A program made the translations under genes and the position numbers. This document shows, piece after piece, positions 8,182 through 18,093 of a stretch of DNA of 64,000 nucleotides (position 1 is its first letter; every line of letters starts with the position of its first letter). The DNA is taken from NCBI GenBank assembly GCA_963734955.1, contig CAVTJO010000016.1, positions 62,001-126,000 on the forward strand. The letters are read 5' to 3'. Origin of the DNA: UBA11986 sp963734955. GTDB taxonomy: Bacteria > Bacteroidota > Ignavibacteria > UBA10030 > UBA6906. The notes under the pieces were generated by a model. It was not told where the DNA came from. It saw only the letters and a list, made by a program, of their open reading frames with translations, and ran no database searches.

Positions 8182-10029
8182 ATGGCTGCTCACCGGGTAC
8201 AGGTTCTTCCCGATCACCTTGCCAACAAGATTGCCGCTGGCGAGGTTGTCCAACGTCCCGATTCGGTGGTGAAGGAACTACTTGAGAATTCCCTCGATGC
8301 AGGTGCAAAGGAGATTCTTGTTCGCATCGAAGAGGGCGGCAGGAAACTGATCCAGGTTGCTGATGACGGCAGCGGCATGGATGAGCAGGATGCAGTGAAT
8401 TCGTTTCTCCGGCATGCAACCAGCAAGATCTCCAGCTACGAAGACCTCGAAGCGATAGCAACCTACGGCTTCAGAGGTGAGGCGCTCGCCTCGATCTCCG
8501 CCGTTGCTCATGTTACGATGAAGACCCGCACGCTGAACGACGAAGCTGCGGTGGTCATTCAGATCGATGGCGCAGGAGAGCCGCGCATCTCCCGCGAAGG
8601 GCGTGAGCCCGGTACATCGGTGATGGTTCAGAATCTCTTCTTCAATACTCCTGCCCGACGCAAGTTCCTCAAGAGCAACAACACGGAGTTCCGCCACATT
8701 TATGATACTGTTCAACGCGTCGCGCTCAGCCATGCGGAGGTCGGCCTGAAGTTCATCAGCGATGATGAGCTGATCCTTGATGTGCGGCCTGCAACCCTGG
8801 AAGAACGTGTCCTGGATGTTTTCGGGGAACGACAGGTGGAAGGAATGGTGTGGCTGGAGGAGAGAAACGAAGTGCTGTCATTGTCGGGGTACATTGGCAA
8901 GCCGACATTCGGGCAGAAATCGAGAGCGAATCAGTATCTCTATCTCAATAAACGATTCATCTTCAACCGGAACATCAACTATGCGGTCTTCAGTTCGTAC
9001 GAACATTTGTTGACGAAGGGAACATTTCCGTTCTTTCTCCTCTTCCTTGAAATTGATCCGCATCGGGTTGATGTGAATGTCCATCCCTCCAAGATGGAGG
9101 CAAAGTTCGAGGATGAACAGATGTTGTACCGATTTGTTTCAATGGCGGTCCGGAAGTGCCTCTCGACGAATAATCTGTTTCCGGCAATGACGTTCTCGAA
9201 CCAGGATGGGAACGGGCTGCAATTTACAAATCGTCAACACGCATGGCCATCGCCTTCGAACGCCCCTGATTGGTTCCCCGCTCCAGGATTGGTCGACAAG
9301 TCCACCGGGGAGATCCTTCCGCCGCAGGAGCCTCGGTTGTTTCAGGGACAACAAACCGGACTGAGTGGCAGTGAACTTGCCGGAAGATTGCTTTCCAACG
9401 ATCGGCCCGTTGAGCAGGAGGGGCCCGGCAAAGAATCTGCTCCTCCGGTGCCAGCTCAACAGTCCCGACTCGTCTGGCAAATTCACAACAAGTACATCAT
9501 CGCCCAGATCGAGAATGGCGTGATGATCATCGACCAGCACGTTGCCCATGAGCGGGTATTGTACGAACGTGCATTGGCGAGGTTTGCAGCTCACGCGACA
9601 GTGAGCCAACAGCTAATGTTCCCGGTAACAGTACAGATATCTCCTTCGCATTACTCCCTGCTCACCGAACTGCTGCCCCAGTTTGAGTTGCTCGGCTTCT
9701 CGATCAAACTTTTTGGGAAGAACACCATAGTTATCGATGCCGTGCCACCGGAGGTGAAGGTGGGCAATGAAACAAAGATTGTGGAAGAGTTGCTGACGAT
9801 GTACGGGGAGAGTCACCAGCCCGGCATGCATGATGAACGTGATGCCCTTGCAAAGTCGTTTTCCTGCAAGGCCGCGGTCAAGGCAGGCGATCGACTCAAC
9901 GATCAGGAAATGCGCTCGTTGCTCGATCAGCTCTTCGCCACGTCGATGCCGTATGTCTGCCCCCATGGTCGCCCGGTTGTACTCAAGATTGCAACTGATG
10001 AACTGGACAGGAGATTTGGGAGAACATGA
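8182..10029 (+). CDS. mutL: DNA mismatch repair protein MutL
   Basis: Mismatch-repair ATPase/endonuclease of 615 residues. The ATG at 8182 (MAAHRVQVL) is chosen over an open extension to 8125 because family homology begins there and GGA precedes it. The GHKL ATPase boxes are NSLDAGA, DDGSGM, HATSKI and TYGFRGEALASI. The C-terminal dimerisation domain carries DQHVAHERVLYE, matching the metal-binding endonuclease motif DQHA-x2-E-x4-E with Val for Ala, plus SCKAAVKAGD and CPHGRP. This is therefore the nicking type of MutL used in organisms without MutH. mutS is not in the window. Confidence 0.95.
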   Translation: MAAHRVQVLPDHLANKIAAGEVVQRPDSVVKELLENSLDAGAKEILVRIEEGGRKLIQVADDGSGMDEQDAVNSFLRHATSKISSYEDLEAIATYGFRGEALASISAVAHVTMKTRTLNDEAAVVIQIDGAGEPRISREGREPGTSVMVQNLFFNTPARRKFLKSNNTEFRHIYDTVQRVALSHAEVGLKFISDDELILDVRPATLEERVLDVFGERQVEGMVWLEERNEVLSLSGYIGKPTFGQKSRANQYLYLNKRFIFNRNINYAVFSSYEHLLTKGTFPFFLLFLEIDPHRVDVNVHPSKMEAKFEDEQMLYRFVSMAVRKCLSTNNLFPAMTFSNQDGNGLQFTNRQHAWPSPSNAPDWFPAPGLVDKSTGEILPPQEPRLFQGQQTGLSGSELAGRLLSNDRPVEQEGPGKESAPPVPAQQSRLVWQIHNKYIIAQIENGVMIIDQHVAHERVLYERALARFAAHATVSQQLMFPVTVQISPSHYSLLTELLPQFELLGFSIKLFGKNTIVIDAVPPEVKVGNETKIVEELLTMYGESHQPGMHDERDALAKSFSCKAAVKAGDRLNDQEMRSLLDQLFATSMPYVCPHGRPVVLKIATDELDRRFGRT

Positions 10030-10369
10030 TGAACCTCGAACAGCCTCGAATCTCACTTAGAAAATTGAACACAGACCACATGGATGGTACAGATCCCCAC
10101 AGATTGATAGATGAGATTATGAAACTGTTGCCTCAGCAGAGGATAACGCATCTTCACACCGAAGGCGGAACTGAAACCTAACTGTCAAAGGCAGGCGGCG
10201 AGTGTCTCTTCTCTATTTTTTAGTCCGTGAAAATCCACAGTTTCCGTGTCATCAGTGTTCGCTTCTATGTCGGCATTCAACGCAAATCGTGAAGTTGAAA
10301 CTCTCTTTCAAAATCATTTAATTGCACCACAAATGATGATTGAACGCGCCAGTTCAGCAAAGGTAGGCA
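10030..10369 (+). other. Intergenic region, no convincing gene
   Basis: A 340-base gap between mutL and the mutase. A short frame from the ATG at 10029 runs 50 codons to a TAA but matches nothing I recognise. The stretch includes ACAGACCACATGGATGG and AATCCACAGTTTCCGTGTC, which look like the degenerate 'hospital-style' CACAGA/TCTGTG intergenic repeats common near GxxExxY genes. A weak TTGAAA-N17-TTAATT pair at 10295-10323 could be the promoter of the next gene. Nothing else is supported. Confidence 0.5.
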
Positions 10370-12037
10370 ATGCAGAATAACGGCCGGGAAGAATTCAAGG
10401 CAGCGAAGAAGTCATGGTCAGAGCGCTCGGCGAAAGCCTCGCGCCATGTGCAGGCGAAGTTCACCACTGTCAGCGGTGAGCCAATCGAGCTTCTTTATAC
10501 GCCTGATGACATAGCGGACATCAATGCTCTCCACGACATTGGTTTTCCCGGTGAATTCCCCTATACCCGCGGAATTCATCACAACATGTACCGCGGTAAA
10601 CTTTGGACGATGCGGCAGTTCGCCGGTTTTGGAACACCCGAGGACACAAACGCCCGCTACCATTACCTCCTCCAACACGGTCAGACCGGACTCTCGGTAG
10701 CCTTCGATCTGCCTACGCTCATGGGTCGTGATGCGGATGATCTGCAGTGCGAGGGAGAAGTGGGAATCTGCGGCGTCTCTGTCAGCTCACTTGCCGATAT
10801 GGAGATCCTGTTCAAAGGGATCAAGCTGAAGGATGTGTCAACGTCGATGACCATCAACGCTCCGGCCGCGATGTTGCTGGCATTCTATGTGGCTGTTGCA
10901 GAGAAGCAGGGAGCAAAACCAGGCGACCTTCGCGGCACCATCCAGGCCGATATCCTGAAAGAGTACATCGCCCAGAAAGAATGGATTTACCCACCGCATC
11001 CGTCAATGCGCATTATCGTGGATATGGTTGAGTATTGCACAAACGAGATGCCACAATGGAATCCAATCTCTGTCAGCGGGTACCACATTCGTGAGGCAGG
11101 ATCGACTGCCGTGCAGGAACTCGCGTTTACCCTTGCCGACGGTTTCGCATATGTTGAGGCGTGTATCGACCGTGGAATGAATGTGGATGACTTTGCACCG
11201 CGGCTCTCCTACTTCTTCAACTCTCACCTTGATTTTTTCGAGGAGATAGCAAAGTATCGGGCGGCACGCCGCATTTACGCAAAGAGGATGAAGAACAAAT
11301 ACGGAGCGAAGAATCCGAAGTCGATGACGCTGCGTTTCCACACACAGACCGCTGGTTGTACCCTTACCGCGCAACAGCCCGAGAACAACATCGTACGAAC
11401 CGCGTACCAGGCACTGGCCGGAGTTCTTGGGGGAACGCAATCCCTCCACACCAACTCAATGGATGAGACCCTTGCGTTACCGTCCGAGAAAGCGGTAAAG
11501 ATTGCCCTGCGAACACAGCAGATCATTGCCTATGAAACCGGCGTCACGAACACGATCGACCCGCTCGGGGGCAGCTACTTTGTCGAGGCGCTGACCGACA
11601 AGATGGAGAAGGAAGCTGAAGCGTATTTCGAAAAGATCGATGCTCTTGGTGGTGTTATCCCTGCAATCGAAGCGGGGTTCTTCCAGCGGGAAATTGCGGA
11701 GGCTGCGTACAGGTACCAGCTTGAGCTTGACAACAAGGAAAAGATCATTGTCGGTGTGAATGATTTTGTGGAAGAGGAAGGGCAGATTGAGATTCCGATC
11801 CTTGAAATCTCACCGGAGGTTGAAAAGAAGCAACGCAAGCGTATCGCAGAGCTCCATAACTCACGCAATCAACAGCAGGCAGATGTAACGCTGGCCGCGT
11901 TGAAACGCGGCGCAGCCGATGGGAACAACCTCATGCCGTTACTGCTTGATTGCACCCGTGCGTACGTAACGCTGGGCGAGATGTGTGATTCGTTGAAGGA
12001 GGAGTTTGGGGTGCACGAAGAACAGGCTGTGTTCTAA
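10370..12037 (+). CDS. Methylmalonyl-CoA mutase, large (catalytic) subunit without B12 domain
   Basis: Adenosylcobalamin-dependent interconversion of methylmalonyl-CoA and succinyl-CoA. 555 residues make up the TIM-barrel substrate domain: FPYTRGIH near the start, FDLPTLMGRD, SMTINAPA, the active-site histidine in ISVSGYHIREAG, and LGGTQSLHTNSMDE. The protein stops without the C-terminal B12-binding domain, so it must pair with a separate small subunit, which is not encoded in this window. AGGTAGG precedes the ATG. Role is probably propionate or odd-chain/branched substrate metabolism; the related isobutyryl-CoA mutase large subunit is an alternative. Confidence 0.88.
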   Translation: MQNNGREEFKAAKKSWSERSAKASRHVQAKFTTVSGEPIELLYTPDDIADINALHDIGFPGEFPYTRGIHHNMYRGKLWTMRQFAGFGTPEDTNARYHYLLQHGQTGLSVAFDLPTLMGRDADDLQCEGEVGICGVSVSSLADMEILFKGIKLKDVSTSMTINAPAAMLLAFYVAVAEKQGAKPGDLRGTIQADILKEYIAQKEWIYPPHPSMRIIVDMVEYCTNEMPQWNPISVSGYHIREAGSTAVQELAFTLADGFAYVEACIDRGMNVDDFAPRLSYFFNSHLDFFEEIAKYRAARRIYAKRMKNKYGAKNPKSMTLRFHTQTAGCTLTAQQPENNIVRTAYQALAGVLGGTQSLHTNSMDETLALPSEKAVKIALRTQQIIAYETGVTNTIDPLGGSYFVEALTDKMEKEAEAYFEKIDALGGVIPAIEAGFFQREIAEAAYRYQLELDNKEKIIVGVNDFVEEEGQIEIPILEISPEVEKKQRKRIAELHNSRNQQQADVTLAALKRGAADGNNLMPLLLDCTRAYVTLGEMCDSLKEEFGVHEEQAVF

Positions 12038-12076
12038 CAAGATCGTGAAGACGAACCACCATCACGATATCAAGGT

Positions 12077-12107
12077 CCCCATTTCTTTGAGGGCCAAAGA
12101 AATGGGG
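12077..12107 (+). terminator. Perfect 13-base hairpin after the mutase gene, without T-tract
   Basis: CCCCATTTCTTTG (12077-12089) pairs perfectly with CAAAGAAATGGGG (12095-12107) around a five-base loop. It begins 40 bases after the mutase stop. The following bases are GAAAGAAAG, not T-rich, so it may act as an RNA 3' end stabiliser or a weak terminator instead of a classical one. Confidence 0.45.
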
Positions 12108-12162
12108 GAAAGAAAGCCTTTCCGAAATCGGAACACAGCGATGGCTTTCGCCGCCCGTGCCG

Positions 12163-12203
12163 CCGATTTCAGCCGCTACGTCATCACCCGTGGCTGAAAT
12201 CGG
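12163..12203 (+). repeat. Inverted repeat CCGATTTCAGCC / GGCTGAAATCGG
   Basis: Twelve-base arms at 12163-12174 and 12192-12203 are perfectly complementary around a 17-base loop. Further copies of the CCGATTT/AAATCGG core lie at about 12122-12131 and 12236-12246. Function unknown. Confidence 0.6.
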
Positions 12204-12342
12204 AACGCACGCCATCGCCTCAACGCTCACGGCCGTCGATTTCGGAATGCGAAGGTTTGGGGGACGAACCATCTCAGGCCGCCTGCGAAAATCGACAGCG
12301 TCGCGGGAGCAAGAACTAATCGAAGGGTGTGAGATCGCATAA

Positions 12343-12460
12343 CGTCATCTTGAGCGACCGACATCCCGGTACAAACTAGGTGGAGGGAGTCGAAAGATGT
12401 TCCGGGCAAACCACAATCGACTCCACGAATTTGACTCGATTGAGTCGCTCAGCGTGACGC
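12343..12460 (+). repeat. Large inverted repeat bounded by CGTCATCTTGAGCGAC / GTCGCTCAGCGTGACG
   Basis: The outer arms are near-complementary and belong to the same TGAGCGA-type repeat family as 4819-4848 and 20069-20136. The interior contains GGAGTCGAAAGATG and its partner-like CAATCGACTCC. The unit could fold as one long imperfect hairpin, as small non-autonomous repeats often do. Confidence 0.55.
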
Positions 12461-12526
12461 TGATTTGGTTCTTCACTCGCTGCTAATCAGAATTCGAATG
12501 TCAAGGACTTCAAAGGTGAGTTAAGG

Positions 12527-13645
12527 ATGACGAAATCCAAAGTTGCTGTTCTTAAGACGAAACCTGGAACCGTGCTGCAGGATATTGAGCGCCTGACACA
12601 GCTGGCGGGGATGTCATCTGCGTTGAAGGCCGGTGCCACGACAATTCTCAAGGACAATATCTCCTGGCATTTCCCGTTTCCAGCAGCCAACACCACTCCT
12701 TGGCAAATGGAAGGGACCATCCTCGCTCTGAGGAATGCCGGTCTTAACGACATCGTTTGCGTTCAGAACAAGACGGTTGTGACTGATGCGTTCAAGGGAG
12801 AGGATCTCAACAACTACGTCCCGATCTTCAACCGGTACCAGATCCCTGTCCGCTTCAATTTCAAGGAAGGGGACATGAGATGGGTGGTGTACAGACCGAA
12901 ATCGAGAATGCACGTCCTCGATATGATCTTCCCCGAAGGCATCACAATCCCCGATTACTTTGAGGGAAAGAACATTGTCCATCTCCCGACTGTGAAGTGC
13001 CACATCTACACCACCACCACCGGTGCAATGAAGAACGCATTTGGCGGGTTGTTGACCACACGAAGACACTACACTCATAGCTGGATTCATCGGACGCTTG
13101 TCGATTTGCTGGCAATCCAAAAAGAGATTCATACCGGCATCTTCGCTATCATGGACGGGACGACCGCCGGGAATGGGCCGGGGCCAAGAACTATGTTTCC
13201 TGTCGTCAAGGATTACATGCTTGCCAGTGCCGACCAGGTTGCAATCGATGCCGTCGCAGCAAAGATGATGGGATTCGATCCACTTAGCATCGAATACATC
13301 CGGGTTGCGCACGACGACAAACTCGGTGTGGGCGATATTCGAGAGATTGAAATTGTGGGGGATGATATTTCCAATGAATCATGGGGGTTCCACGTCGGGA
13401 ACAACGGTGTGAGTCTCTTTGGAAACCTCGCCTGGTTTGGACCGCTCAAGGGAATGCAAAACCTTTTCTTCCGCACGCCGATGGTGCATGCGTTCATATT
13501 CGGTTCTGAGGCGTACCACGACTATTACCGGTGGCCGCTCATTGACGAAAAGGTATTCCTGAAATGGAAGGCCGAAACACACTGGGGGCAGTTGTTCCGC
13601 AAGTACGAGACGCGGGAGGTGTGGAAGGAGCCCGCTGCGGCATGA
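12527..13645 (+). CDS. DUF362 domain-containing protein
   Basis: A 372-residue protein of the DUF362 family, recognised from the segments LPTVKCHIYTTTTGAMKN (about residues 150-170), IMDGTTAGNGPGP and the SADQVAIDAVAAKMMGFDP block. Some family members carry a ferredoxin module; this one has no CxxCxxC cluster and no signal peptide, so it looks cytoplasmic. The biochemical role is unknown. GGTGAG lies about nine bases upstream of the ATG. It stands alone between repeat-rich gaps. Confidence 0.75.
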   Translation: MTKSKVAVLKTKPGTVLQDIERLTQLAGMSSALKAGATTILKDNISWHFPFPAANTTPWQMEGTILALRNAGLNDIVCVQNKTVVTDAFKGEDLNNYVPIFNRYQIPVRFNFKEGDMRWVVYRPKSRMHVLDMIFPEGITIPDYFEGKNIVHLPTVKCHIYTTTTGAMKNAFGGLLTTRRHYTHSWIHRTLVDLLAIQKEIHTGIFAIMDGTTAGNGPGPRTMFPVVKDYMLASADQVAIDAVAAKMMGFDPLSIEYIRVAHDDKLGVGDIREIEIVGDDISNESWGFHVGNNGVSLFGNLAWFGPLKGMQNLFFRTPMVHAFIFGSEAYHDYYRWPLIDEKVFLKWKAETHWGQLFRKYETREVWKEPAAA

Positions 13646-13657
13646 CGGAAAGCCTTC

Positions 13658-13741
13658 CACGAAGGACACGAAGAAGATGAGAGAAGGGCGATCGTGAGAA
13701 GGCCATCCCAACCATATTCGTGTAGCTTCGTGTTATTCGTG
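13658..13741 (+). repeat. Inverted CACGAAGGACACGAAG / CTTCGTGTTATTCGTG repeat
   Basis: Arms at 13658-13673 and 13726-13741 match at 14 of 16 positions. It fills the 110-base gap before the transporter gene. It resembles the common 'TTCGTGTCCTTCGTGG' intergenic repeat type. Confidence 0.5.
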
Positions 13742-13755
13742 GATCGTCTTTTCAA

Positions 13756-14640
13756 TTGACCTCCAAATCCAGAGCCGAGCTCGCCCTCCTCTCTACAACC
13801 CTCATCTGGGGCAACACGTTTGTCGCGATGAAATTCATCCTCATCGACACGACACCGTTGATGAATGTTGCCACCAGGTTTGCAGTGGCAGCGTTGATCT
13901 TCCTTCTCATCTTCCGCAAGTCACTCTTCCCGATTCCACGTTCCTCGGTGGTCAAAGGATCCATCCTCGGACTGTTTCTGTTTCTCGGGTTCATCTCGCA
14001 AAACGTCGGACTGCAATACACCACGGCCTCGAAGTCTGCGTTTATCACCGGCATGATGGTGGTGTTCGTTCCGTTGCTGCAAATCATAGTGGAGCGGCGG
14101 TCACCGAAACTGGGAAATATCCTTGGCGTGGCACTGGTGGCTGCCGGACTCTGGCTCCTCACCTCACCATCGGGATCGCAATTCAATATTGGAGATGCAT
14201 TGACGATCGGGTGTGCTGTTGTGTTTGCGATCTATATCGTGTACCTCGACGTGATCTCGAAAGAGATGACCGCAGCGCAGCTCACGTTTCTTCAAATCGC
14301 GTCGTGCGCCATATATGCCTGGATTTGCCTTCTCTTCACCGAGAAACCGACCTTTGTGATGTCCACGACGTCATTCGTTTCATTGGCGTACCTGACTCTG
14401 CTTGCCACGGTGCTGACAACGTACGTGCAGACGAGATTTCAGAAGGACACAACTCCGACTCGTGCGGCAATCATTTTTTCCGTTGAGCCCGTGATTGCAT
14501 CCATCTCCGCGTACTTCATTCTGAGTGAGCATCTTGGCGCAATGGGTATGGTGGGTGGAGGATTGATTGTTGTGGGAGTGCTGGTATCCGAGCTGTCGGA
14601 TGGGATTCCTGTGTTGAACCGCTCGTTCGACGTGGGCTGA
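13756..14640 (+). CDS. EamA/DMT-family membrane transporter
   Basis: A 294-residue inner-membrane protein with about ten hydrophobic helices arranged as two EamA repeats (residues 8-140 and 150-285). Family signs are LLSTTLIWGNTFVAMK at the N terminus and SVEPVIASISAYFILSEHLGAMGMVGGGLIVVGV near the end, the typical 'EP..a.l.a...l.E' half-repeat. It would export or exchange a small metabolite, but the substrate cannot be read from sequence. TTG is the only start codon that includes the first helix. Confidence 0.83.
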   Translation: MTSKSRAELALLSTTLIWGNTFVAMKFILIDTTPLMNVATRFAVAALIFLLIFRKSLFPIPRSSVVKGSILGLFLFLGFISQNVGLQYTTASKSAFITGMMVVFVPLLQIIVERRSPKLGNILGVALVAAGLWLLTSPSGSQFNIGDALTIGCAVVFAIYIVYLDVISKEMTAAQLTFLQIASCAIYAWICLLFTEKPTFVMSTTSFVSLAYLTLLATVLTTYVQTRFQKDTTPTRAAIIFSVEPVIASISAYFILSEHLGAMGMVGGGLIVVGVLVSELSDGIPVLNRSFDVG

Positions 14641-14861
14641 ATCGCTCCCTCCCAGGCGGAAATTCCGCTCATATTGACTTTTCAGCCAGATGGCAGTATG
14701 TTGTTGCGAATCCCCTGTATTCATTTCGCTTGTTCTCTCAAAGTACTTGGCTGGGCCGACTGGTCGAGCTATTGAGCTATAGAGATTCGTCACGTCCGTC
14801 CCACTCCTCCCCCTGACCCAGCCTAAGCACTTCTTAAACAGAATTGCATGGGAGATTCGTC

Positions 14862-16224
14862 GTGAATCGAACTCTTGCTTGCACTGCTCACTTTCTTGGG
14901 CTTCTGCTGCAAGGACGAAGGCACACCACCATCCCCGTACAAGCGTACGATTGAGATCTCGTTAGAAGACTACGGGACACGTGACGCCTGGCTGAGGGTG
15001 TGCTTCACGGATGCACCACCGTATTCATTCCGACTGACACGAGACGGTGAAACTGTTCTCACCGTCATCGCATCTCCGAATGATACCCTCGTTGGTGATG
15101 AGCCACTCCTGCCCAACCGGAGCTACACGTACAAAGCATACCGGCTCTCCGGGACAAACGTGATTGACTCAAGCCAACCCGTTCAGGTGACAACGCTCGA
15201 TACTACCTCCTCGGCATGGCAATGGGCATTGGACACGCTGGGGGTGATGAACAGCTACCTGCTCGATTGTGCGATCATTGCGCCGGATAATATCTGGGTG
15301 GTGGGCACGATCTATGTTCGTGACTCGTTGGGCAACGTGGAAGACACTCCGCACAATGCAGCAAGGTGGGATGGGATGAAATGGAATCTCCTGAGAATCC
15401 AGTTCTACACAATCTGTGGCCAACAAAGCAGAACACCGTATCCGACAAGTTCGGTGTTTGCTTTCTCCCCCAATGATGTGTGGATTGCAATGGACGGTGA
15501 CCAAGTTACGAGATGGAATGGCAATGCACAAACTGCGACGATGTGCCTCCCGTTCTCATTTTCAATTCGAGAACTTTGGGGTACAAGCCCAAATGCAATG
15601 TACGCAGCCGGCAGCGGCGGGAACATCGCCTTCTACAACGGTTCAACTTGGCAGCGGCAGGAGAGCGGGACGACGCTTTTCATCAGCGATGTTTTTGGTG
15701 TGTCGCCAACAGAGATCTACGCCACCGGGAATCAACGCGCTTTCGCTCGGGGGCTGGTATTGCACGGTAATAGCCAGACGTGGCAAACGATGATCGTCAG
15801 CGAGAGTGATGACACGGTTGGATTGTTCCGAACGAAACTCTACGGCGCCATGGAGGGGCTTTGGGTGGATGAACGAGGGACCGTGTATACCGTTGGCAAT
15901 CTCATGTATCAATTCAGGCACGGGAGGTGGGACTACACGAAGTCGTTGCCAGGCAATTACTTTAGCGGGAATCCCGGCTACCTCTACAGAGGATATCTTT
16001 TCTCCGTTCGAGGTGATGCGTCGAATGACATGTTCATCAGTGGTGAGATCAATACCCTGCGGCATTTCAACGGTGTACGATGGAGTGAGGTTGGGGTCCC
16101 GTATCATCCGTTGCGATATGAGCTTGCGTGGTACAGCGTTTCGATGAAGGGACACGCAGCTGTTGCCGTTGGCGCACTGGCGCAGAACTTCGGGCAAGGT
16201 GTGGTTATTCGTCTGTGGAGGTGA
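14862..16224 (+). CDS. FN3/propeller lipoprotein, paralogue 1 (frameshift in signal peptide)
   Basis: Predicted outer-surface lipoprotein of about 453 residues, first of three tandem paralogues. A GTG at 14862 preceded by GGGAG gives MNRTLA; one extra base at 14879-14880 (TT) then shifts to the main frame ALLTFLGFCCKDE. The lipid-acceptor cysteine aligns with those of paralogues 2 and 3, although Cys replaces the small residue at -1. Residues about 25-110 form an FN3-like domain ending in TTLDTTS. The remainder has propeller-type repeats with WDGMKWNLLRI, an NGSTWQRQESGTT motif and GVRWSEVG. Such proteins are often misnamed glucosyltransferases; function unknown. Confidence 0.75.
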
Positions 16225-16776
16225 GCATTGTGTCATTGCTTCGCACAATTCGAAACGAGCGACTTGGAACGCATCAAACCAAACCAGCGGCGTCTATTTC
16301 TCACGATTGGATGTCACAGACGCACTTGGAAACATGAAGTACTCCAAGATCAACAAGCTCGTGTTGATGAAATGACACAAGAAGCATAAGCACTTTCCAC
16401 ACGCCCCTGACCCTCGGGGGGTCGTTGTTTGTGGATGCGCCCTCCCACAAAGAGAATGTCGAAATCCGACATGACCAGGAGGTTGTTCGCAACGAAGAGG
16501 GAAAGCAAGAGAGCGAGTCGAAACTGCTGATACTGAGGACAAACCCTGGAAGGTGTTGCAAGAGACGAACGAGTTCAACCAGCAGCTTGAGGAAGTGGTG
16601 AGGGAGATGGGGGAGAAACATACATGATGGGTGGGGAGATCAACTGTTGAATTCTCGTATATTGGTCGAGCAGACTGAGCTATGGAGATTCTCCCATCCT
16701 TTCCATTCCTCCGGTTCTTGCCTGCTCGAAGCTCTGTCTTCGACGAAAAAAGTAAGTAAACTGAGGCCTGTACTCA
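16225..16776 (+). other. 552-base gap with sorting-domain relic and duplicated upstream region
   Basis: After the relic at 16244-16375 comes a small GACCC/GGGTC hairpin (about 16410-16424). A frame ending in TGA at 16625-16627 reads DKPWKVLQETNEFNQQL near its end and may be the tail of a decayed gene. Bases 16662-16690 (GGTCGAGCAGACTGAGCTATGGAGATTC) match 14762-14790 upstream of paralogue 1, so the tandem duplication carried its upstream region too. Confidence 0.5.
16244..16375 (+). pseudogene. Relic of a type IX secretion C-terminal sorting domain (copy 1)
   Basis: Begins 20 bases after the paralogue 1 stop. In one frame it reads ATWNASNQTSGVYFSRL, then a polar stretch and KINKLVLMK before TGA. 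The W-NAS-x-SGVYF-x-R-L pattern and the terminal KxxKLVLxK are hallmarks of the type A C-terminal domain recognised by the type IX system. Only the last 40 or so residues remain and no start codon or cargo domain precedes them, so it is a gene fragment left by recombination. Confidence 0.72.
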
Positions 16777-18093
16777 ATGAAACACATTCTGTCTGTAGCC
16801 CTCACGCTACTTTGCGTGGGCTGCAAAGACGAATCCACCCCACCTCCACCGGAGCACATCCCCACGGTGCAATTGACCTTGGATGGTGTCGGGGTGACCG
16901 AAGTGTGGCTGAAACTGCACTTCACGGATGCCTCACTTCCCCGAGCATTCACGCTACACCGCAATGCAACGATGATTCTGTCGGGCACACTTGCAGGACA
17001 GGATACATTGCTCCTTGATACGAATGCAGTTCCCAGAGCCACGTACACTTACATTGCTTTCCGGCTGAATGGTTCAACAACCATGGACTCGAGTGCTCCG
17101 CTGCAAGTGACCACGATGGACACCACGAGCCACAACTTCACATGGGAGACCGACACGCTTGGCGATGCGAGCAGTGTGCTTTCCGACGTTGCGATCATCA
17201 ACGACACGCTGGCGTATGCAGTGGGGCAAATGTATCTAAGAGATTCGACGGGGCAGATTGATCCGACACGCTACAACTTAGCAGCCTGGAATGGTAATAG
17301 GTGGAGTATTCGGCGGGTTGCATACTACTTTGGAGGTCAGCCGTTCTATCATCCGATACAATCAGTTTTTGCGTTCAATGCCAATGACATTTGGTTCTGT
17401 GGAAATGGTCTGATTCACTGGGATGGTACCAGATACAATGAGGCACCTGTTCCTTCTTCTGTGTGGGGTCAAGATCGCATGAACAAGATTTGGGGTTCAT
17501 CAAGTTCCGATTTGTATATCGTGGGTGACAATGGCGCAATGGCTCATTACAGTGGCGGCACTTGGCAGCGCGTGGAGAGCGGGACGACGCTGAATTTTCA
17601 TGACATTTGGGGGGCACGAAACCCTCGCACGGGGCAGATGGAAATCCTTGCCCTTGCCTCGACAGTGAGTGGGCAGATACAAGAAAGCAGAATCGTACAA
17701 ATCACGGGCAACAACGCTACGCCTGTGAACACTGCAGGACTCTCAGTGGATATGTGGGGCATCTGGTTTGCGCCAGGGAGGCGATACTATGCGGTCGGCG
17801 CAGGAATCCATCAGAAGCGATCATTGGATGATTCAGTGTGGGTTCATTATCCACCCGGAGTTGTGACGAGCTATCTTTCGGGTGGTGTGCGGGGCACGGC
17901 AATCAATGATGTGTTCGTCGCGGGATCGTTTGGAGAAGTTGTGCACTTCAACGGAGTGTCATGGTACAGATACTTTGGAGGTGTCTCTCTTCCCACGGGG
18001 GCATATGGGTCGATCTCGATCACTGACCACCTTGTGATGACGGTTGGCCATATCAGCGCTGCTCGTGGTGTGGTGCTGATCGGACGAAGGTGA
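16777..18093 (+). CDS. FN3/propeller lipoprotein, paralogue 2
   Basis: Predicted lipoprotein of 438 residues. Signal peptide MKHILSVALTLLCVGC with the lipidated Cys at 16, then a Pro-rich linker, an FN3-like domain (about 28-110, ending TTMDTTSHNFTW) and repeats of a propeller type: SSVLSDVAIINDTLAYAVG, AAWNGNRWSIRRV, DNGAMAHYSGGTWQRVES and FGEVVHFNGVSWY. It is intact in a single frame and aligns throughout with its neighbours. Likely exposed on the outer membrane; ligand or enzymatic role unknown. Confidence 0.8.
   Translation: MKHILSVALTLLCVGCKDESTPPPPEHIPTVQLTLDGVGVTEVWLKLHFTDASLPRAFTLHRNATMILSGTLAGQDTLLLDTNAVPRATYTYIAFRLNGSTTMDSSAPLQVTTMDTTSHNFTWETDTLGDASSVLSDVAIINDTLAYAVGQMYLRDSTGQIDPTRYNLAAWNGNRWSIRRVAYYFGGQPFYHPIQSVFAFNANDIWFCGNGLIHWDGTRYNEAPVPSSVWGQDRMNKIWGSSSSDLYIVGDNGAMAHYSGGTWQRVESGTTLNFHDIWGARNPRTGQMEILALASTVSGQIQESRIVQITGNNATPVNTAGLSVDMWGIWFAPGRRYYAVGAGIHQKRSLDDSVWVHYPPGVVTSYLSGGVRGTAINDVFVAGSFGEVVHFNGVSWYRYFGGVSLPTGAYGSISITDHLVMTVGHISAARGVVLIGRR

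Larger units (their letters stand above)
12038..12526 (+). other. 489-base intergenic region packed with inverted repeats
   Basis: No credible gene. It holds a perfect 13-base hairpin (12077-12107), several copies of an ATTTCGG/CCGAAAT-type word, including an inverted pair at 12163-12203, and a larger inverted repeat at 12343-12460. A short word of the form GAAATCGGAAC recurs near 12125 and 12196. The whole gap separates the mutase gene from the DUF362 gene. Confidence 0.6.

Noticed and set aside
10029..10181. 50-codon frame after mutL
   Set aside because: No ribosome site, no homology that I can name, and repeat-like content; kept only as a note in the gap description.
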